From Neoceratodus forsteri (Eukaryota; Chordata; Ceratodontiformes; Ceratodontidae): a stretch of DNA of 64,000 nt. Positions 1-10,566 of this stretch are shown in pieces. The position numbers were made by a program, and so were the translations under genes. Each line of letters starts with the position of its first letter. Position 1 is the first letter of the stretch. The DNA lies in the NCBI GenBank assembly GCA_016271365.2, contig CM057456.1:165561001-165625000 (forward strand), read 5' to 3'. The notes beneath the pieces were generated by a model. That model was not told the DNA's origin. It did not search any database and worked only from the letters and a program-made list of their open reading frames with translations.

Positions 1-357
1 CTTCCGTCTAGCCACTCTCCCATAGAGGCTACATCTGTGAAGTGCTGCAGAGATTGTTGTCCTTTGGACAGGTTCTCCCATCTCAGCCATGGAACTCTGT
101 AGTTCTGTCAGGGTGGTCATTGGGTTCTTGGTCACTTCCCTGACCAAGGTCCTTCTTGCCTGGTTGCTCAGTTTGGGAGGACGGCCTGCTCTAGGAAGAG
201 TCTGGGTGGTTCCGTAATCTTTCTATTTCCTAATGATGAACTTGACTGTGCTTCTGGGAACTTTCAACAGCCTAGAAATGTTTTTATACCCCTCCCCAGA
301 TCTATGCCTCCTCACAATTCTATCACGGAGTTCTACAGACAGCTCCCTGGTCTTCAT
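1..357 (-). pseudogene. Tc1 transposase, N-terminal part, with nonsense codon
   Basis: Reading leftward from the ATG at 357-355, the frame encodes the N-terminal DNA-binding half of a Tc1 transposase. It opens with MKTRELSVEL and RDRIVRRHRSGEGYKNISRL, then shows the first helix-turn-helix (VPRSTV), the GRP-type AT-hook-like linker (RAGRPPKLS) and the second HTH (MAEMGEPVQRTTISAAL). Codon 45 is TAG (223-225), where family members have Trp before KDYG, so TGG has mutated to a stop. The catalytic DDE domain would lie left of base 1 and cannot be judged. The family identity is clear from the ordered motifs; the copy cannot make a full protein. Confidence 0.88.
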
Positions 358-753
358 GGTAGTGTTTCTGCTCTGACATGCACTGTCAACAGTGGGACCT
401 TAAACAGACAGGTGTATTTCCTCTGAAATCATGTCAACCATTTGAACTGACTACAGGTGGACTCCATTCAAGTTTTACAGTGATCTCACAAGGAAACTGG
501 ATGCACCTGAGCTCAATTTGGAGTGTCATAGTAAAGGGGGTGAATACTTAACAAATCAAGACATTTCAGGTTTTTATTTTAAATTACATGTACAAAAAAT
601 TCCAGAAGTTTCATTCGACTTTGACATTATAGAGTAATTTGTGTAGATACGTGACAAAAAAGTCCCATATAAATGTGTTTTAATTTGAGTTTGCAACATC
701 ACAAAATGTGACAAAATCCAAGGGTGGGGCGAATATTTTCTGAAGGCATTGTA
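1..753 (-). mobile_element. Tc1/mariner transposon, end portion cut by window start
   Basis: The minus strand carries the 5' terminal inverted repeat, leader and transposase start of a Tc1-like element of the kind common in fish and amphibians. The outer end reads inward from 751 as CAATGCCTTCAGAAAATATT and abuts a TA dinucleotide (752-753), the expected Tc1 target duplication. The transposase start lies at 357. The rest of the transposon lies outside the window to the left. The element is decayed, so it is an old non-autonomous remnant. Confidence 0.88.
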
Positions 754-802
754 ATATAGTGAAAGTAGTTCGGTCATGCACATTGAGTGGAGTACAGGTT
801 CT

Positions 803-895
803 GTGACATAAGCACTGTGATAATATCACCTGCTGACGTATTCACCATGTGTATAAATGTTAGATATTATCACAGTGCATACTGTATGTCAGCAG
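803..895. repeat. Foldback repeat with 16-bp perfect arms
   Basis: GCACTGTGATAATATC (812-827) is repeated as an exact reverse complement at 863-878, with a 35-bp spacer. Imperfect pairing continues outward (GACATA against TATGTC). It could form a hairpin and may be a small MITE core just outside the Tc1 end. No target duplication was identified. Confidence 0.6.
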
Positions 896-940
896 AATTT
901 GTTCCACTTTATTATAACAGATATCAGATCACCCCATCGT

Positions 941-942
<2 letters not shown>

Positions 943-973
<31 letters not shown>
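943..973. repeat. (TA)n microsatellite
   Basis: About fifteen TA dinucleotides in a row. The surrounding sequence is AT-rich and holds no recognisable gene. Confidence 0.9.
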
Positions 974-975
<2 letters not shown>

Positions 976-1759
976 CCCAAGGAGCTATGCTGCACTACTG
1001 TTTTTTAAAATGGTTTGGTCAGTTTGTTTACAGTGAATTCTGCCTATTCTTATGTGCATTTGTCCTATTGTTACAGTGACCTACGTCTTTCAATGATTCC
1101 ACTGAGGTCTTTGACTTTGTAAATAGGTGCTTTACTTTTTGGCAGGGTTAAAGGCAGAATTCAACACTTTCTTCTGCTGTTTTAATTGTAGTAACACACA
1201 TTATGGGGAGCGCTTTAGGTGTTTTATTATCACCTCATCATTGTTTTGTTTTATGTCTTGCCACAGCCACAATGTTGTTTTAATATACTGTTTCTTTAAC
1301 ACCAACAATGGTATAAATTATGTGTACCATCATCCTGGCTCCTCCTTCTGAAGAAGCATCATATTTATGATGTGAAGCACTGAGGTGTTCAGTGCTGGCT
1401 GTGGTTCTCTAATAAATATCTACTGGATGGCTTGAACACACTTTTTTGAGTAAGCCTGCTCCTTTAATTTGAAACTGAAAAAGTGCAGTTTTTGTGTTTT
1501 GAGATATGGTTTGGTTTTTGGCTTCCACCCACTCTGAAGTTTCTGTGAGCATCGTAAAGTTTGTGCTTGTTGTACATGCTAATGAGCACATTTTTTTCCT
1601 GCCACCCAGAATGGTTTCTACTGGTAAGGAGTGTTTTTTCTGGTTTGGAATATGAGTCTTTTGGCCATGCAGTTATATATACTTGTACAATCCTTTTTCT
1701 AAAGCAGGAATCCCTGGCTTGTTTATTGTGTTTCAGCCGATTGGTTGCATGTGGGCTAA
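974..1759. other. Gene-free stretch, probable Penelope-like element leader
   Basis: No protein-coding signal is visible. The stretch includes the hammerhead-like hairpin pair at 1348-1396, followed by AATAAA at about 1411. It ends exactly at the left edge of the DIRS insertion. Because the same PLE resumes on the other side of the DIRS, this is probably the PLE's 5' repeat and leader. That assignment is inference. Confidence 0.4.
1348..1396 (+). ncRNA. Degenerate hammerhead-ribozyme-like fold of a PLE terminal repeat
   Basis: The order of parts fits a type I hammerhead. CTGAAGA (1348-1354) fits the CUGANGA core box. Next comes a stem II hairpin (GCATCAT, loop ATTT, ATGATGT), then GAA (1374-1376), a 7-bp perfect stem III (GCACTGA, loop GGTGT, TCAGTGC), then T at the H17 cleavage position (1396). 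The usual A15.1-U16.1 pair is G-C here and stem I pairs poorly, so it is probably inactive. Hammerheads in PLE terminal repeats are established; applying that to this site is inference, supported by the PLE ORF downstream. Confidence 0.45.
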
Positions 1760-1797
1760 AAGAAAAAATTACTCACCTTAGTAATTGCTTTTCTTCT

Positions 1798-1951
1798 CAT
1801 GGAGTCTTGCTGTATTAGGACTTAATGCAGTTAGCCACTGCACTCGAACTGCCCCGGAGAGGATAGGGTTAACTCCAGAGCAGTCTGGAGTTCCACAGCG
1901 TGAGGGCGCTGTACAAAGCTCTATCTGGCTAGTTTCAAATGAAACTGCCAG
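1798..1951. repeat. DIRS left inverted terminal repeat
   Basis: About 154 bp that reappear in reverse complement at 7323-7477 with only a handful of mismatches. The edge beyond it (1760-1797) is unique to this end and is copied only in the internal complementary region. Confidence 0.92.
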
Positions 1952-2303
1952 GTTCTTACTTAAGCTAAAACTAATATAGCAAGTCTGTGAAAAGCTCACA
2001 CTAGCCATTGGCTACCTACCAGTAGTAGGACAACAAAAACACAACAACAATCATAGAATAATAACAAAATCACCCGTTATTGTTAGAATCACCCATGACA
2101 GCACTAATAGGCCCCCTCCCCAAAAGACTCAAGTCCAGAGAGGGAGCCACCTATCACTTAACAAAAACAGAATCACCTAGTTCCTAACCCAAATGAACAA
2201 AAGGGGGGACTAGAGAGAAATTGAAATGGCATGACAGTGCTTGCACCAATTTGACAACCCCATACTCAAGTAGGAGTTCTGAGCGGGTAGGAGGGAGGGT
2301 TAT

Positions 2304-2405
2304 CCTAATACAGCAAGACTCCATGAGAAGAAAAGCAATTACTAAGGTGAGTAATTTTTTCTTCAAACACCATGAAGTCTTGCTGCTATTAGGACTTAAT
2401 GCAGA
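2304..2405. repeat. DIRS internal complementary region
   Basis: Bases 2304-2363 are the reverse complement of 1760-1819. Bases 2364-2405 are the reverse complement of the right outer end, about 7443-7484. In DIRS elements this region serves as a splint that rebuilds the ends during reverse transcription into a circle. Confidence 0.92.
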
Positions 2406-2433
2406 TTATACAGCAGTACCTCCATGGAGGAGG

Positions 2434-3400
2434 TCAGAACCTACTTGGGGAATAGGCTCTGAAGCACAAACTGTGCAAATGAGCATCTCTCCTGGACTGG
2501 ACATCCAGGGAATAATGCTTGGTAAAGGTGTGGACTGATTTGGTAGCAGCTTGGCAAATTTCCAAAATGGGAATATCTCTAGCAGCCGCTAGAGATGCAG
2601 CTGTACCCCTGGTGGAATGAGCCCTCAGTCCTGAGGGAGGTTCTCTACCTAGTTTTTGGTAACAGAACTGGATACAAGAGACAATCCACCTCGCAATTGT
2701 CCTCTTAGTGGCAGGTCTCCCTTTGCCAACTTCTCCATAGGTAAGGAAGAGTTGGAGGGATTCGAACCTGTGACCCTGGGTGCATTCCAAATAGCAGCTT
2801 AGGGCTCTTTTGACGTCCAGACTGTGCAATCTCCTCTCCCTGAGGAGGAATGCTCAGTGAAAATACTGGAGAGAGATGGATTGGTTGAGATGAAAATCTG
2901 AAACCACTTTAGGTAAAACTTTCTGTTAGTCCTAAGGACTACCTTATCTCTGTGAAAAGAAATAAAATCTTCTTCTACTGACAAGGCCTGTAATTCACTT
3001 ATACGTCTAGCAGAAGTGATAGCCACTAGAAAACAGTCTTCCAAGTCAAAACTTGAGGTCTGCCGAGGACAGAGGCTCAAAGGGGGTTGCATTAGCTGAG
3101 CAATGTAAAACATTCAGGTCCCATGCAGGAGCTGGTTCCTAAAAGGGGGGTTAGTGAAGTAACCCTTTAAAAACTTGGAAAATACAGGGTGAGAAGAAAG
3201 GAAGCAGGCTTCCCGCTGACACAAAAGCAGAGACAGCTGCCAGATGAACTCTCTAGGGTAGCTGGCCTAAGGCCTAAGGAATTTAAATGGACCAAATAGT
3301 CCAGTAAATTGGGCAGATTAGCAGATTCTGATAATCTGCTTCTCAGAACACCAAATGGAAAACCTCTTCCACTTAGAATTGTAAGTGGCTCTAGTGGAAG
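2434..3400 (-). pseudogene. DIRS tyrosine recombinase, frameshifted
   Basis: The recombinase integrates the circular DNA copy of the element. From 3113 leftward the frame has the first catalytic Arg in SARRISELQAL. After a one-base-type frameshift near 2800-2830, the second frame has the HxxR motif (HSTRGTAAS) and the Tyr nucleophile region (FTKHYSLDV). So the Arg, His, Arg and Tyr residues are present but split over two frames. Family-like N-terminal sequence can be followed to about 3400 in broken frames (around HPVFSKFLKG and the following FEPLSS-type region), with at least one more shift and a stop. The gene lies last in the minus-strand order, just before the internal complementary region, as in other DIRS elements. 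Confidence 0.88.
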
Positions 3401-3459
3401 GTTTCCAGAAGCCTTTTAAATATCCAGGACACCTTGAGAAAGGTGTAAATCAGCAAATT

Positions 3460-5274
3460 CTAGCTCCTCAAGAACCAGGCCTTGAGGTGGAGGGAATTGA
3501 GGTTCGGATACCACACTCTCCCCTGTGCACAGGTCAACAGGCCGTGGGTCCTGGGCAAGCTCAGGGGAGGGTGGAATGTCAGGGACAGGAGGAGAGGGTA
3601 CCAGGGCTGTCTGGCCCAGTCTGGAGCAATCAGAATCACTCTACAGGGCTGAGTTCTGATTTTTACTAGTACCCTGAAGAGGAGAGGGAAGGGGGGAAAA
3701 GCATACAAGAACTTCCCTTTCCAATCCAACTGAAAGGCGTCCAGTGGGACTGATCCCAGAACTGGAGGCCTGCAACAAAACAGGGGAAGTTGGTGGTTGT
3801 CTGGGGCTGCGAAAAGATCTATCTGAGGGGTGCCCCATCTGGCAAAGACTGACCCCAGCACCAGAGAATTCAGAGCCCATTCGTGATGGCCCTGAGAAAT
3901 TCTGCTGAGGGCATCCGCCAGGACATTGTCCTTCCCTGGAAGGTGAACTGCTATCAGGGAGGTGTTCAGGGAGTAAGCCAGAGACCACAACTTCATTGCT
4001 TTGGTGCACAAGGCTGATGACCGAGTGCCCCCTTGCTTGTTGATGTACCACATTGTTGTGGTGTTGTCTGTCCTGACTTGGACTACCTTGTTCTGGACAG
4101 TAGTCGAAAAAACCTGGAGAGCTAAGAGAACAGCTCTGAGTTCCAAAAGGTTGATGTGGAGCAGAGATTCCTGAGGGGACCACACTCCCTGAGTGGAAAG
4201 GTCGCCCATATGTGCCCCCCACCCTAACAGGGAGGCATCCGTGGTGAGGGTGAGGGAATGAAGAACGGGTAAGAAGGGGACCCCCTGAGTTAAATTGCTT
4301 CGATCCTGCCACCACTGAAGGGCTAGGATCAGGGTTTTGGTCACTGGGATTAACTTGGATAGGGGGTCCTTCCTTTGAGACCAGTAGGACCTCAAGTGGA
4401 ACTGGATGTCTCTCATCTGAAATCTTGCTCCCTGCACGACAGCTGTGGAAGCAGCCATGTGTCCTAGGAGTTGCAAAAAGTGCCTTGCTGGTTGAGAGAC
4501 CCGCAGGGTAAAGGAGGATGCCAGGGCAATGAGTCTGTCCACTCTTTCGGAGGGAAGAAATGCCCTGGCTGACTTTGTGTTCAATTCTGCACCTATGAAA
4601 GTTAGTACCTGAACTGGTTCCAGAACTGACTTTGGAAAATTCAACAGGAATCCCAGAGAAGTGAGAAGTTGCTGGGAGACTTGCAAGTGGGATTTTACCT
4701 GATCTGGAGACTGGCCCACTATGAGCCAGTCGTCCAGGTAGGGAAACACAGCAACCCCTTGCCTTCTTAAATGAGCCACTACTACAGCTAAACATTTTGT
4801 GAAAACCCTTGGAGCAGAGGTAAGGCCGAAGGGCATTGCTCTGAACTGGTAGTGGCCAGAGGGTAGTTCGAACCTGAGGTATTTTCGGTGAGAAGGCCTG
4901 ATCAAAATATGAAAATAAGCGTCCTTGAGGTCCAGGGAAGCTAGCCAGTCCCCTGGCCTTAGGGAAGGCAGAATCATTGCCAGAGTTAACATTTTGAACT
5001 TTGGTTTCAAAAGATGCTTGTTCAGGAACCTTAAATCTAAGATGGGCCGCCACTCTCCTGTCTTTTTTGGGGTAAGGAAATACCTCGAGTACAGACCCTT
5101 GCCCTGATGGCAAGAAGGAACTCTTTCCACTGCCTTGCAGCCCAGCAGAGAAGAAACCTCTGCTTCCAAAGCAAGGGCTTCTAAGGATTTGCAGGTGGAA
5201 AATGTCTGGCTCTCATCTTTGGGAACTGTTTGAAACTGAGAACCAGACCTTGGCTTACCACCTCCAGAACCCAT
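3460..5274 (-). CDS. DIRS RT / RNase H / methyltransferase-like polyprotein, 604-codon open frame
   Basis: This is the longest open frame in the window. Residues about 60-270 are the reverse transcriptase, with DLKDAY at 115-120 and the catalytic YLDD at 179-182. RNase H follows with acidic residues in TTDAS (344-348), LLELR (Glu379), RTDN (Asp403) and LADALS (Asp454). Residues about 480-575 match the region after RNase H in DIRS elements described as Dam-methyltransferase-like (IDLFA, AFPPFPLL, LIAPDW). The true RT start lies upstream: the VGGRL and NWLSLTSD motifs typical of its N-terminus sit in another frame at 5540-5220, so one frameshift near 5220 separates them. The recombinase gene lies downstream. 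Whether this copy is active is unknown. Confidence 0.92.
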   Translation of the reverse strand: MGSGGGKPRSGSQFQTVPKDESQTFSTCKSLEALALEAEVSSLLGCKAVERVPSCHQGKGLYSRYFLTPKKTGEWRPILDLRFLNKHLLKPKFKMLTLAMILPSLRPGDWLASLDLKDAYFHILIRPSHRKYLRFELPSGHYQFRAMPFGLTSAPRVFTKCLAVVVAHLRRQGVAVFPYLDDWLIVGQSPDQVKSHLQVSQQLLTSLGFLLNFPKSVLEPVQVLTFIGAELNTKSARAFLPSERVDRLIALASSFTLRVSQPARHFLQLLGHMAASTAVVQGARFQMRDIQFHLRSYWSQRKDPLSKLIPVTKTLILALQWWQDRSNLTQGVPFLPVLHSLTLTTDASLLGWGAHMGDLSTQGVWSPQESLLHINLLELRAVLLALQVFSTTVQNKVVQVRTDNTTTMWYINKQGGTRSSALCTKAMKLWSLAYSLNTSLIAVHLPGKDNVLADALSRISQGHHEWALNSLVLGSVFARWGTPQIDLFAAPDNHQLPLFCCRPPVLGSVPLDAFQLDWKGKFLYAFPPFPLLFRVLVKIRTQPCRVILIAPDWARQPWYPLLLSLTFHPPLSLPRTHGLLTCAQGRVWYPNLNSLHLKAWFLRS

Positions 5275-5592
5275 TTGTCCGAAGTTAGGGACAACCAGTT
5301 CTGGCTGAAATAAGCCAACCTGCCCCCCACCGGTACAGGAGAATCGGCCCTGGGCACCCCATCAGGGTGCCTGCTTGGCAGCAGCTTTAGGCTGAGGAGA
5401 GGGAGATGGTCTGCCTGTGCCCCGTCTACCCCTGCCTCTGAAAAAAACCCTCTGTGCAAAGGCTGAAGAGGCCTGAACTTGATAAAAGGGCCTGTGGTAA
5501 GGCCTGCCCTACCCCTGGGGCATGCCTTGTGGAGTGGCATGCCTCCTTAGCTTGGGCACTTTTGTAGGTAGTTCTGTATTCATCCATTTTCT

Positions 5593-6988
5593 TCATGTAA
5601 TTTTCTGTTTGATCCCCAAACAGAGGTTTCCTACTACAGGAAAATCTATAGCCTTTGCCTGAGTATCTTGGGACAGATTAGTGCATCTAAGCCATGCCAA
5701 CCCACGGAGAGCTACAGAAGTGGCCATGACCCTAGAGGAAACATCATTAACATCAACGGCAGTATGAAATTGAACTTTAGAGGCTTCAATGCCATCAGCA
5801 GCCACTTGTTCCAACTCACTAGCCAGCTGGCCCTGGGCCTGCTTGGCTAACTGCAAAATAGTGTCCCATCTAGATTTCTGATATCTAGCCACATAAGCCA
5901 TATAATTAGCCTGCCTGAGTCCCAATGAAGCTGCCAATATTGCTTTTGCCATGGCATCAATCTTCCTGGAATCCTTAACAGGAGGATGTGATGCCAGGGG
6001 AATATTAGCCTTGTCACAGGCTGCAGCTTGAACAACACCTACATGACTACACTGCTCGGTGAGGAAGTCTGTATCAGGGCCTGATAAAGTATACCTTCTG
6101 TCCATTTTCTTATCTACAGGAGGAACGGAATGAGGATTTTTAAAATCTTTGTTGTTTGCTTCCTAAATGACTTATGCAAAGGAATAGACAACCTTCTAGA
6201 CTCTGGAATATCCATCATTTCTACATAATCAGGCTCCTCTTGCTCATCCACAGCCTCCTCTAAAGGGAGCTGGAGGGTTTCTGCCACCTTTTATAAAACA
6301 TAAAATGAGAAGGGACTCAGACAGCAAAGGGAGATTCTAAGGGTCTATCTGGAGAAATGCCGGTTCAATGGGCACGCCCAGACCTTCCCAGTCACAAATA
6401 CACTGATCAAATTCCTCCTCCCTCCCGTGGTTCATAAAACCTCAACATCATAATCCTGAACCACTGGACCTGAACGAGCCACCCTTTTCCCAATTGTAGG
6501 GGCCTGACAAGTCCCCGAGACAAAGACTGAACAATCTGAATGGCTTTTGCTATTTCTGCAGCAGTTGAGAGACAATTTTGGACTCCAGACCTGCTGATTT
6601 CTTTTTCTTTGCAGGAGCTGGTTTCTCAGAACCAGCTTTTCTTTGGCCCGAGGAAGTCTCGCCCTGGTCAGAGGGCACTCCTCTGGTCCAGTGGGTACTG
6701 GACCGGGCTGGCCATCCAGGTCAGCAGACTTTTTGGCCTCTCGTTCCCTGAGCCGGCCCAATCTCTTTTCCAGGGTGGCTGCAGGGAAATTTTTACACAC
6801 CTGGCAGTCTGACAGGAGGTGGTCAGCCCGCAGACAATAGACACAAGTGGTGTGTGGATCAGCCTTGGCAAAGGCTTCCCACAGACATCACAGTGTTGAA
6901 ACCCAGTGGGCGGTTTTTCTTTTGGGTTTCTCAGACATAATGCCAGCCTAACCAACAAACTTGCTCCTTTAAACGGCCGTGCAGGCAA
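5593..6988 (-). pseudogene. DIRS gag-like ORF, broken
   Basis: The gag-like protein of DIRS elements precedes RT. Here it is spread over several frames. A leading segment (6988-6668) starts next to the right inverted repeat and has a Cys/His-rich stretch (HCDVCGKPLP, followed in another frame by a CxxC-type stretch), suggestive of a degraded zinc knuckle. The middle is Lys/Arg-rich (6800-6432). The best-preserved part, 6105-5593, is a 170-residue helical Ala-rich stretch (GLRQANYMAYVARYQ, LAKQAQGQLASELEQ) typical of DIRS gag. Assignment rests on position and general character more than on catalytic motifs. Confidence 0.7.
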
Positions 6989-7322
6989 GACACCCTCATC
7001 GGTTCCTAAACCGCGTCACGTATTGGAAAACCCCAAATAAAATTAAGGTTTTTTAGAACCGATAAGAACCGGGTACCGCACTTCTAAAGCCCAAAATCGA
7101 AATAAGTTAACCGATCGGTTCAGACTGAACCGATAATGTATTTCCACACAGACTTTATTTTTAGTACTTACGGTTACCAGATAGAGCTTTTGCCGAAAAC
7201 GCGTAATTTTTAAACACTTGCTGGTTCAAATGAACTGAGTAAACTCGCTTGAACCGCTGAAATGAACCAAGCTGAAGGAGCTGATCTCCGAGCGACTGTT
7301 CAGTGAAAGCGGAGTAAAGAAT

Positions 7323-7477
7323 CTGGCAGTTTCATTTGAAACTAGCCAGATAGAGCTTTGAACAGCGCCCTCGCACTGTGGAACTCCAGACTGCTCTGGA
7401 GTTAACCCTATCCTCTCCGGGGCAGTTCGAGTGCAGTGGCTAACTGCGTTAAGTCCTAATAGCAGCAAGACTTCATG
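7323..7477. repeat. DIRS right inverted terminal repeat
   Basis: Reverse complement of 1798-1951. The outermost bases 7478-7487 (GGTGTTTGAAG) belong to the circle-junction sequence copied at 2361-2370. Confidence 0.92.
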
Positions 7478-7763
7478 GTGTTTGAAGGAGCACACCATCA
7501 TTTGTGTGTTCGATTTATCATTTGGAACTAATCCAAACACTGCACTCCTTATTTCTGAAATCTGAAATTTATATTTTGCCCAAATAAATAACTTTGTGAC
7601 TCTCATTTTTTTTTTACCTACCATACAGTTTGGCACAAATTTGGGAGTTCTCTGTTCTTTGACTTGCAGGTAACTGTCTAGCTGAGCATTTCTTTTGGCT
7701 CTGCTGTGATTTTTGACTTTGACTTGCGGTTTTCACTCCCGTCTAGCGTAGCTGTTTGTATAT

Positions 7764-9929
7764 TTGAGAAGTATGATGAACAGAGAAACTGCTGAATCTT
7801 CAGCTAACCCAGATCATGAACTGCTATTTTCCTGCTTTGAGAGTCCAGTTAAGTCAACAAGATGTAGACAAACTACAGCAGTGAGTACCAATGTAACACA
7901 GTTTGACCATGATTTCAATTTGAAAGAACTATTTGACCAATATGAAAAATTGAAATTCAAAGAGATTAACATATTTTATGACAAGCAATCATTATCTGAT
8001 TACAAAGATAAAGAATGGGTCCCATGTGGGCTACGTATTGACAAGCTGCCTAATTTTTTTTAAGATGTCTATTAAAACAGATGGGGGAAAGATCTAACCA
8101 CACGATCTGATGAACTAGTCAATATACTGATAGATCAGGATGAAAATTTGTATGCTGCTATTATTAAAGAGCTTGATGACATAAAAGACCAACTATTAGT
8201 ATTAAAAGATCATTCGCTTTTCAAAAAACACTAGGGGAATCAACAAAAAAGTTAATCTCGCATGAAAAGGAAATAGCACCATGCAGAAAGAACAAACTTG
8301 AAAGAGACTCTCGAGATTATGAATTAAAACAGATCATTAGTTTGCAATGCCCCCAACAGTCTGATAAGAGAGCAGACCAGGATCTAAATCCAGATCTATA
8401 CCAAATAATAGCTCTAGAAGCCTTCAAAACCCAGAAGTAAGACCACCAAGGAAACCTCTACTACAACATCTCAAACCACTACTTCAGAGAGACATTCAAA
8501 TACTGGCGCTGCTACTCAGATTCACCACATGTCATTTTCCAAGAAAATGCCCTCCACCATACAATCACTACCACAAAGAAAAAACACAAAACAAGGAGGG
8601 GCAAATGTGGAGGTGATAAACACAGAAAAGTCCCTATTAGACAACTTGAGCTGTACACAGACATCTTAAACCTCTATGACCACCAACTTACTCCAGCTCA
8701 CATAAGACTGTAAAAACAAGGTTTAACTTTTGTACCAGACCCCCGAGTAAATGAATTTAAAACTTATATAGATCTGAAAAGTTTTTCGCAAACTCAATTA
8801 AAACATTTATTTTTGCAAAAAAAACAGACATGGGTTGTGGCAACTCTGAATCTATTCAGCCTTTAGCTGAGGATCTGCAGGCTCTTAATGATCTTGTGGC
8901 ATAATCAGAAAACACTTTTGATCCTATTGGTGATCCACATACTAATTTAAAGGAGGATGCAGGAACACTGTAGCAACAGGATTTTGATCCTTTCCTTTGA
9001 AGAAACAATTTCAAGCCATGGTAAAAATTCAGTCCTGCAGCTGGGAACTCTGCAGCTCTAGTAACGTTTCCAGAATTTGGTTTTGAGAGATTTATATAAC
9101 CTTTTTTCCTCTAGGTGGAAATATCACAAGAGAAATTTCATGCAAGAAGAATACTGTATTTGGCTATTCAAGAACTTTAGTCCAATGACTTCATTATTAT
9201 TAAGCAGGCAGATGGGGGGGGGTTAGTATGTTGAGTAAACAACATTATGAAGAGAAAATTTACTATCAATTGAGTGACACTGACAGCACATGTTAACTGT
9301 GCTAGCTATCCACTTCAATGTATGTTAAAGTAGTTACCATCCTAGCTAGCCATCACCTACTGTATTAAAATAAGCCAAAGTTAAACTTATTAAAAACAAC
9401 TACTGAAGCTTGCTTAAACTATGCAAACTGTATGTTGTGTATCTTGTGACATGCCTGTATAGACCTGTAATCCTGTATTCAAGCTGTAACTGTAATTTTG
9501 TGTATGTAACCTCATAATTCCACCTTGCTGTTACTATGTATACTATATGTCTGTTTCTATACTCTGACATGGAGCCTTTATAAATGATTCTCCGACTCAA
9601 AGGTTTTAATTCCTAAAGTTTGTTAAATAAATAAATATAAGAAAATACAAGGGGATCCCACCAAGTGCTTCAAGAAAGGTATTGACAGCTTCTGACAGGA
9701 ATCATTTCAAGGGGGATTCATAACCAAACCAGAATTGGAATTCATGTAAGTGGACTTCCCCACAATCCCCACTATTTATGTTCTCCCCAGGATTCACAAG
9801 GACCAGACCAGCCTGCCCAGAAGACCCATAATCTCAGGTTGTCAGTCTAACAGAAAAAAAATATACATTTTTGTGGACTATTTTCTCAAACAGCTTGCCC
9901 AGATACAACCATCTTATAGACGTGACACT
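7764..9929 (+). pseudogene. Penelope-like element ORF, N-terminal and RT part (first piece)
   Basis: PLEs encode a telomerase-related RT, usually fused to a GIY-YIG nuclease. From 7764 the frame runs 99 codons and ends near a WVPCGLRI motif that fits the PLE N-terminal PRGLR block. Further PLE blocks appear in order through many frameshifts: a GLTFVPDPRVNEFKTYIDL block (about 8720-8775), IIIKQADGGG and YYQLSDT (about 9190-9290), FKKGIDSF (about 9670-9690), and an open stretch with PTIYVLPRIHKD and RPIISGCQS (9750-9930). The piece stops exactly at the hAT insertion, whose duplication lies inside the RT frame. The second piece at 25154 is in frame with this one once the insertion is ignored. 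Confidence 0.88.
9295..9645. mobile_element. Short insertion inside the PLE ORF, probably a LINE/SINE tail
   Basis: PLE coding similarity stops after the YYQLSDT block (about 9290) and resumes at the GDPTKCFKKG block (about 9650). The roughly 350 bp between have no coding signal and end in TTAAATAAATAAATA (about 9625-9639), like the 3' tails of the L2 pieces elsewhere in the window. The exact edges and family are not certain. Confidence 0.45.
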
Positions 9930-10160
9930 TAGAGATGCAGCGAATTTAAAATTCGCTGGTGAAGTGCACGTGAAGTGGGCACTTCTCGTTGCCACTCCAC
10001 TATGCGGCGTGGGCAATGCAAAGTGCTCACTTCGCCTTGTCATTACCACTTCACATTGGCATAATGAGAACGCGAAGTAAGGCGAAGTCATTGTTTTTAA
10101 TGGACTTCGCGTTCCTCATTATGATTCTAAGTGATCCACTTGGTGTTTCAGACTTGGCAG
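9930..10160. repeat. hAT copy 1 left subterminal region, CTTCGC-word cluster
   Basis: Many direct and inverted copies of (A)CTTCGC and GCGAAGT occur here, for example in the GAACGCGAAGTAAGGCGAAG cluster near 10066-10088. hAT transposases bind short subterminal repeats of this kind. Function here is inferred from position and from the same words at the other end and in copy 2. Confidence 0.65.
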
Positions 10161-10566
10161 CCCCCCCCACAGATCACATGGCTTACAGTACAGTAAGTCA
10201 GATGCTCTCTAGCCAGGCAGGAAGGAAGTGAGTCACACAGACAGTTTCACTTTCTCCTGTGCAGACTGAGAGAGAGGAGTGTGTGTGTACTAGAGAGAGG
10301 AGTGTTTTTTTGATTGCAGAGAGAGTTAAAATTTAATACTTAAACCAACAGCTTTTTTTAAAAGCTACATTTTTTTGTCTTTTCTGTACTGTTTTTTACT
10401 TAATTTGTTCTTTCTGTAAATTTTATTTTTCTTACCTACTTAGTTGTTTGTCTGTGTGTGTGTGACTGTGTGTGTGTTGTGCTTGTGTCATGAGATGGAG
10501 CAGGGTGAGGGAATATCTGGGGCAGGGGCAGCTCTGGGGTAGCGTGGTAGTACGCATCGTCATACC
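10161..10566. other. Leader of the second hAT gene, no ORF
   Basis: Gene-free stretch between the subterminal repeats and the second gene. It contains a T-rich tract and a (TG)n-type run (10443-10480). It must hold the promoter of the second gene if that is transcribed, but no specific element could be recognised. Confidence 0.5.

Larger units (their letters stand above)
1760..7487 (-). mobile_element. DIRS-type tyrosine-recombinase retrotransposon, near full length
   Basis: This 5.7-kb element has the full DIRS layout on the minus strand: gag, then RT-RNase H-methyltransferase-like ORF, then tyrosine recombinase. It also has inverted terminal repeats (1798-1951 and 7323-7477) and an internal complementary region (2304-2405). 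The internal region spells out the circle junction: its left half is the complement of the element's left edge from 1760, and its right half is the complement of the right edge to 7487. They meet at one AAG (CTT at 2361-2363), and AAG sits at both genomic edges (1760-1762, 7485-7487). There is no ordinary target duplication, as expected for recombinase-mediated integration. Few frameshifts suggest a fairly young copy. Confidence 0.93.

Noticed and set aside
1785..2008. Small ORFs within the DIRS inverted repeats
   Set aside because: They mirror each other in the two repeats and merely reflect the repeat sequence.
3641..5113. 490-codon minus-strand frame overlapping the DIRS RT gene
   Set aside because: It is a shadow frame of the RT-RNase H ORF, without motifs of its own.
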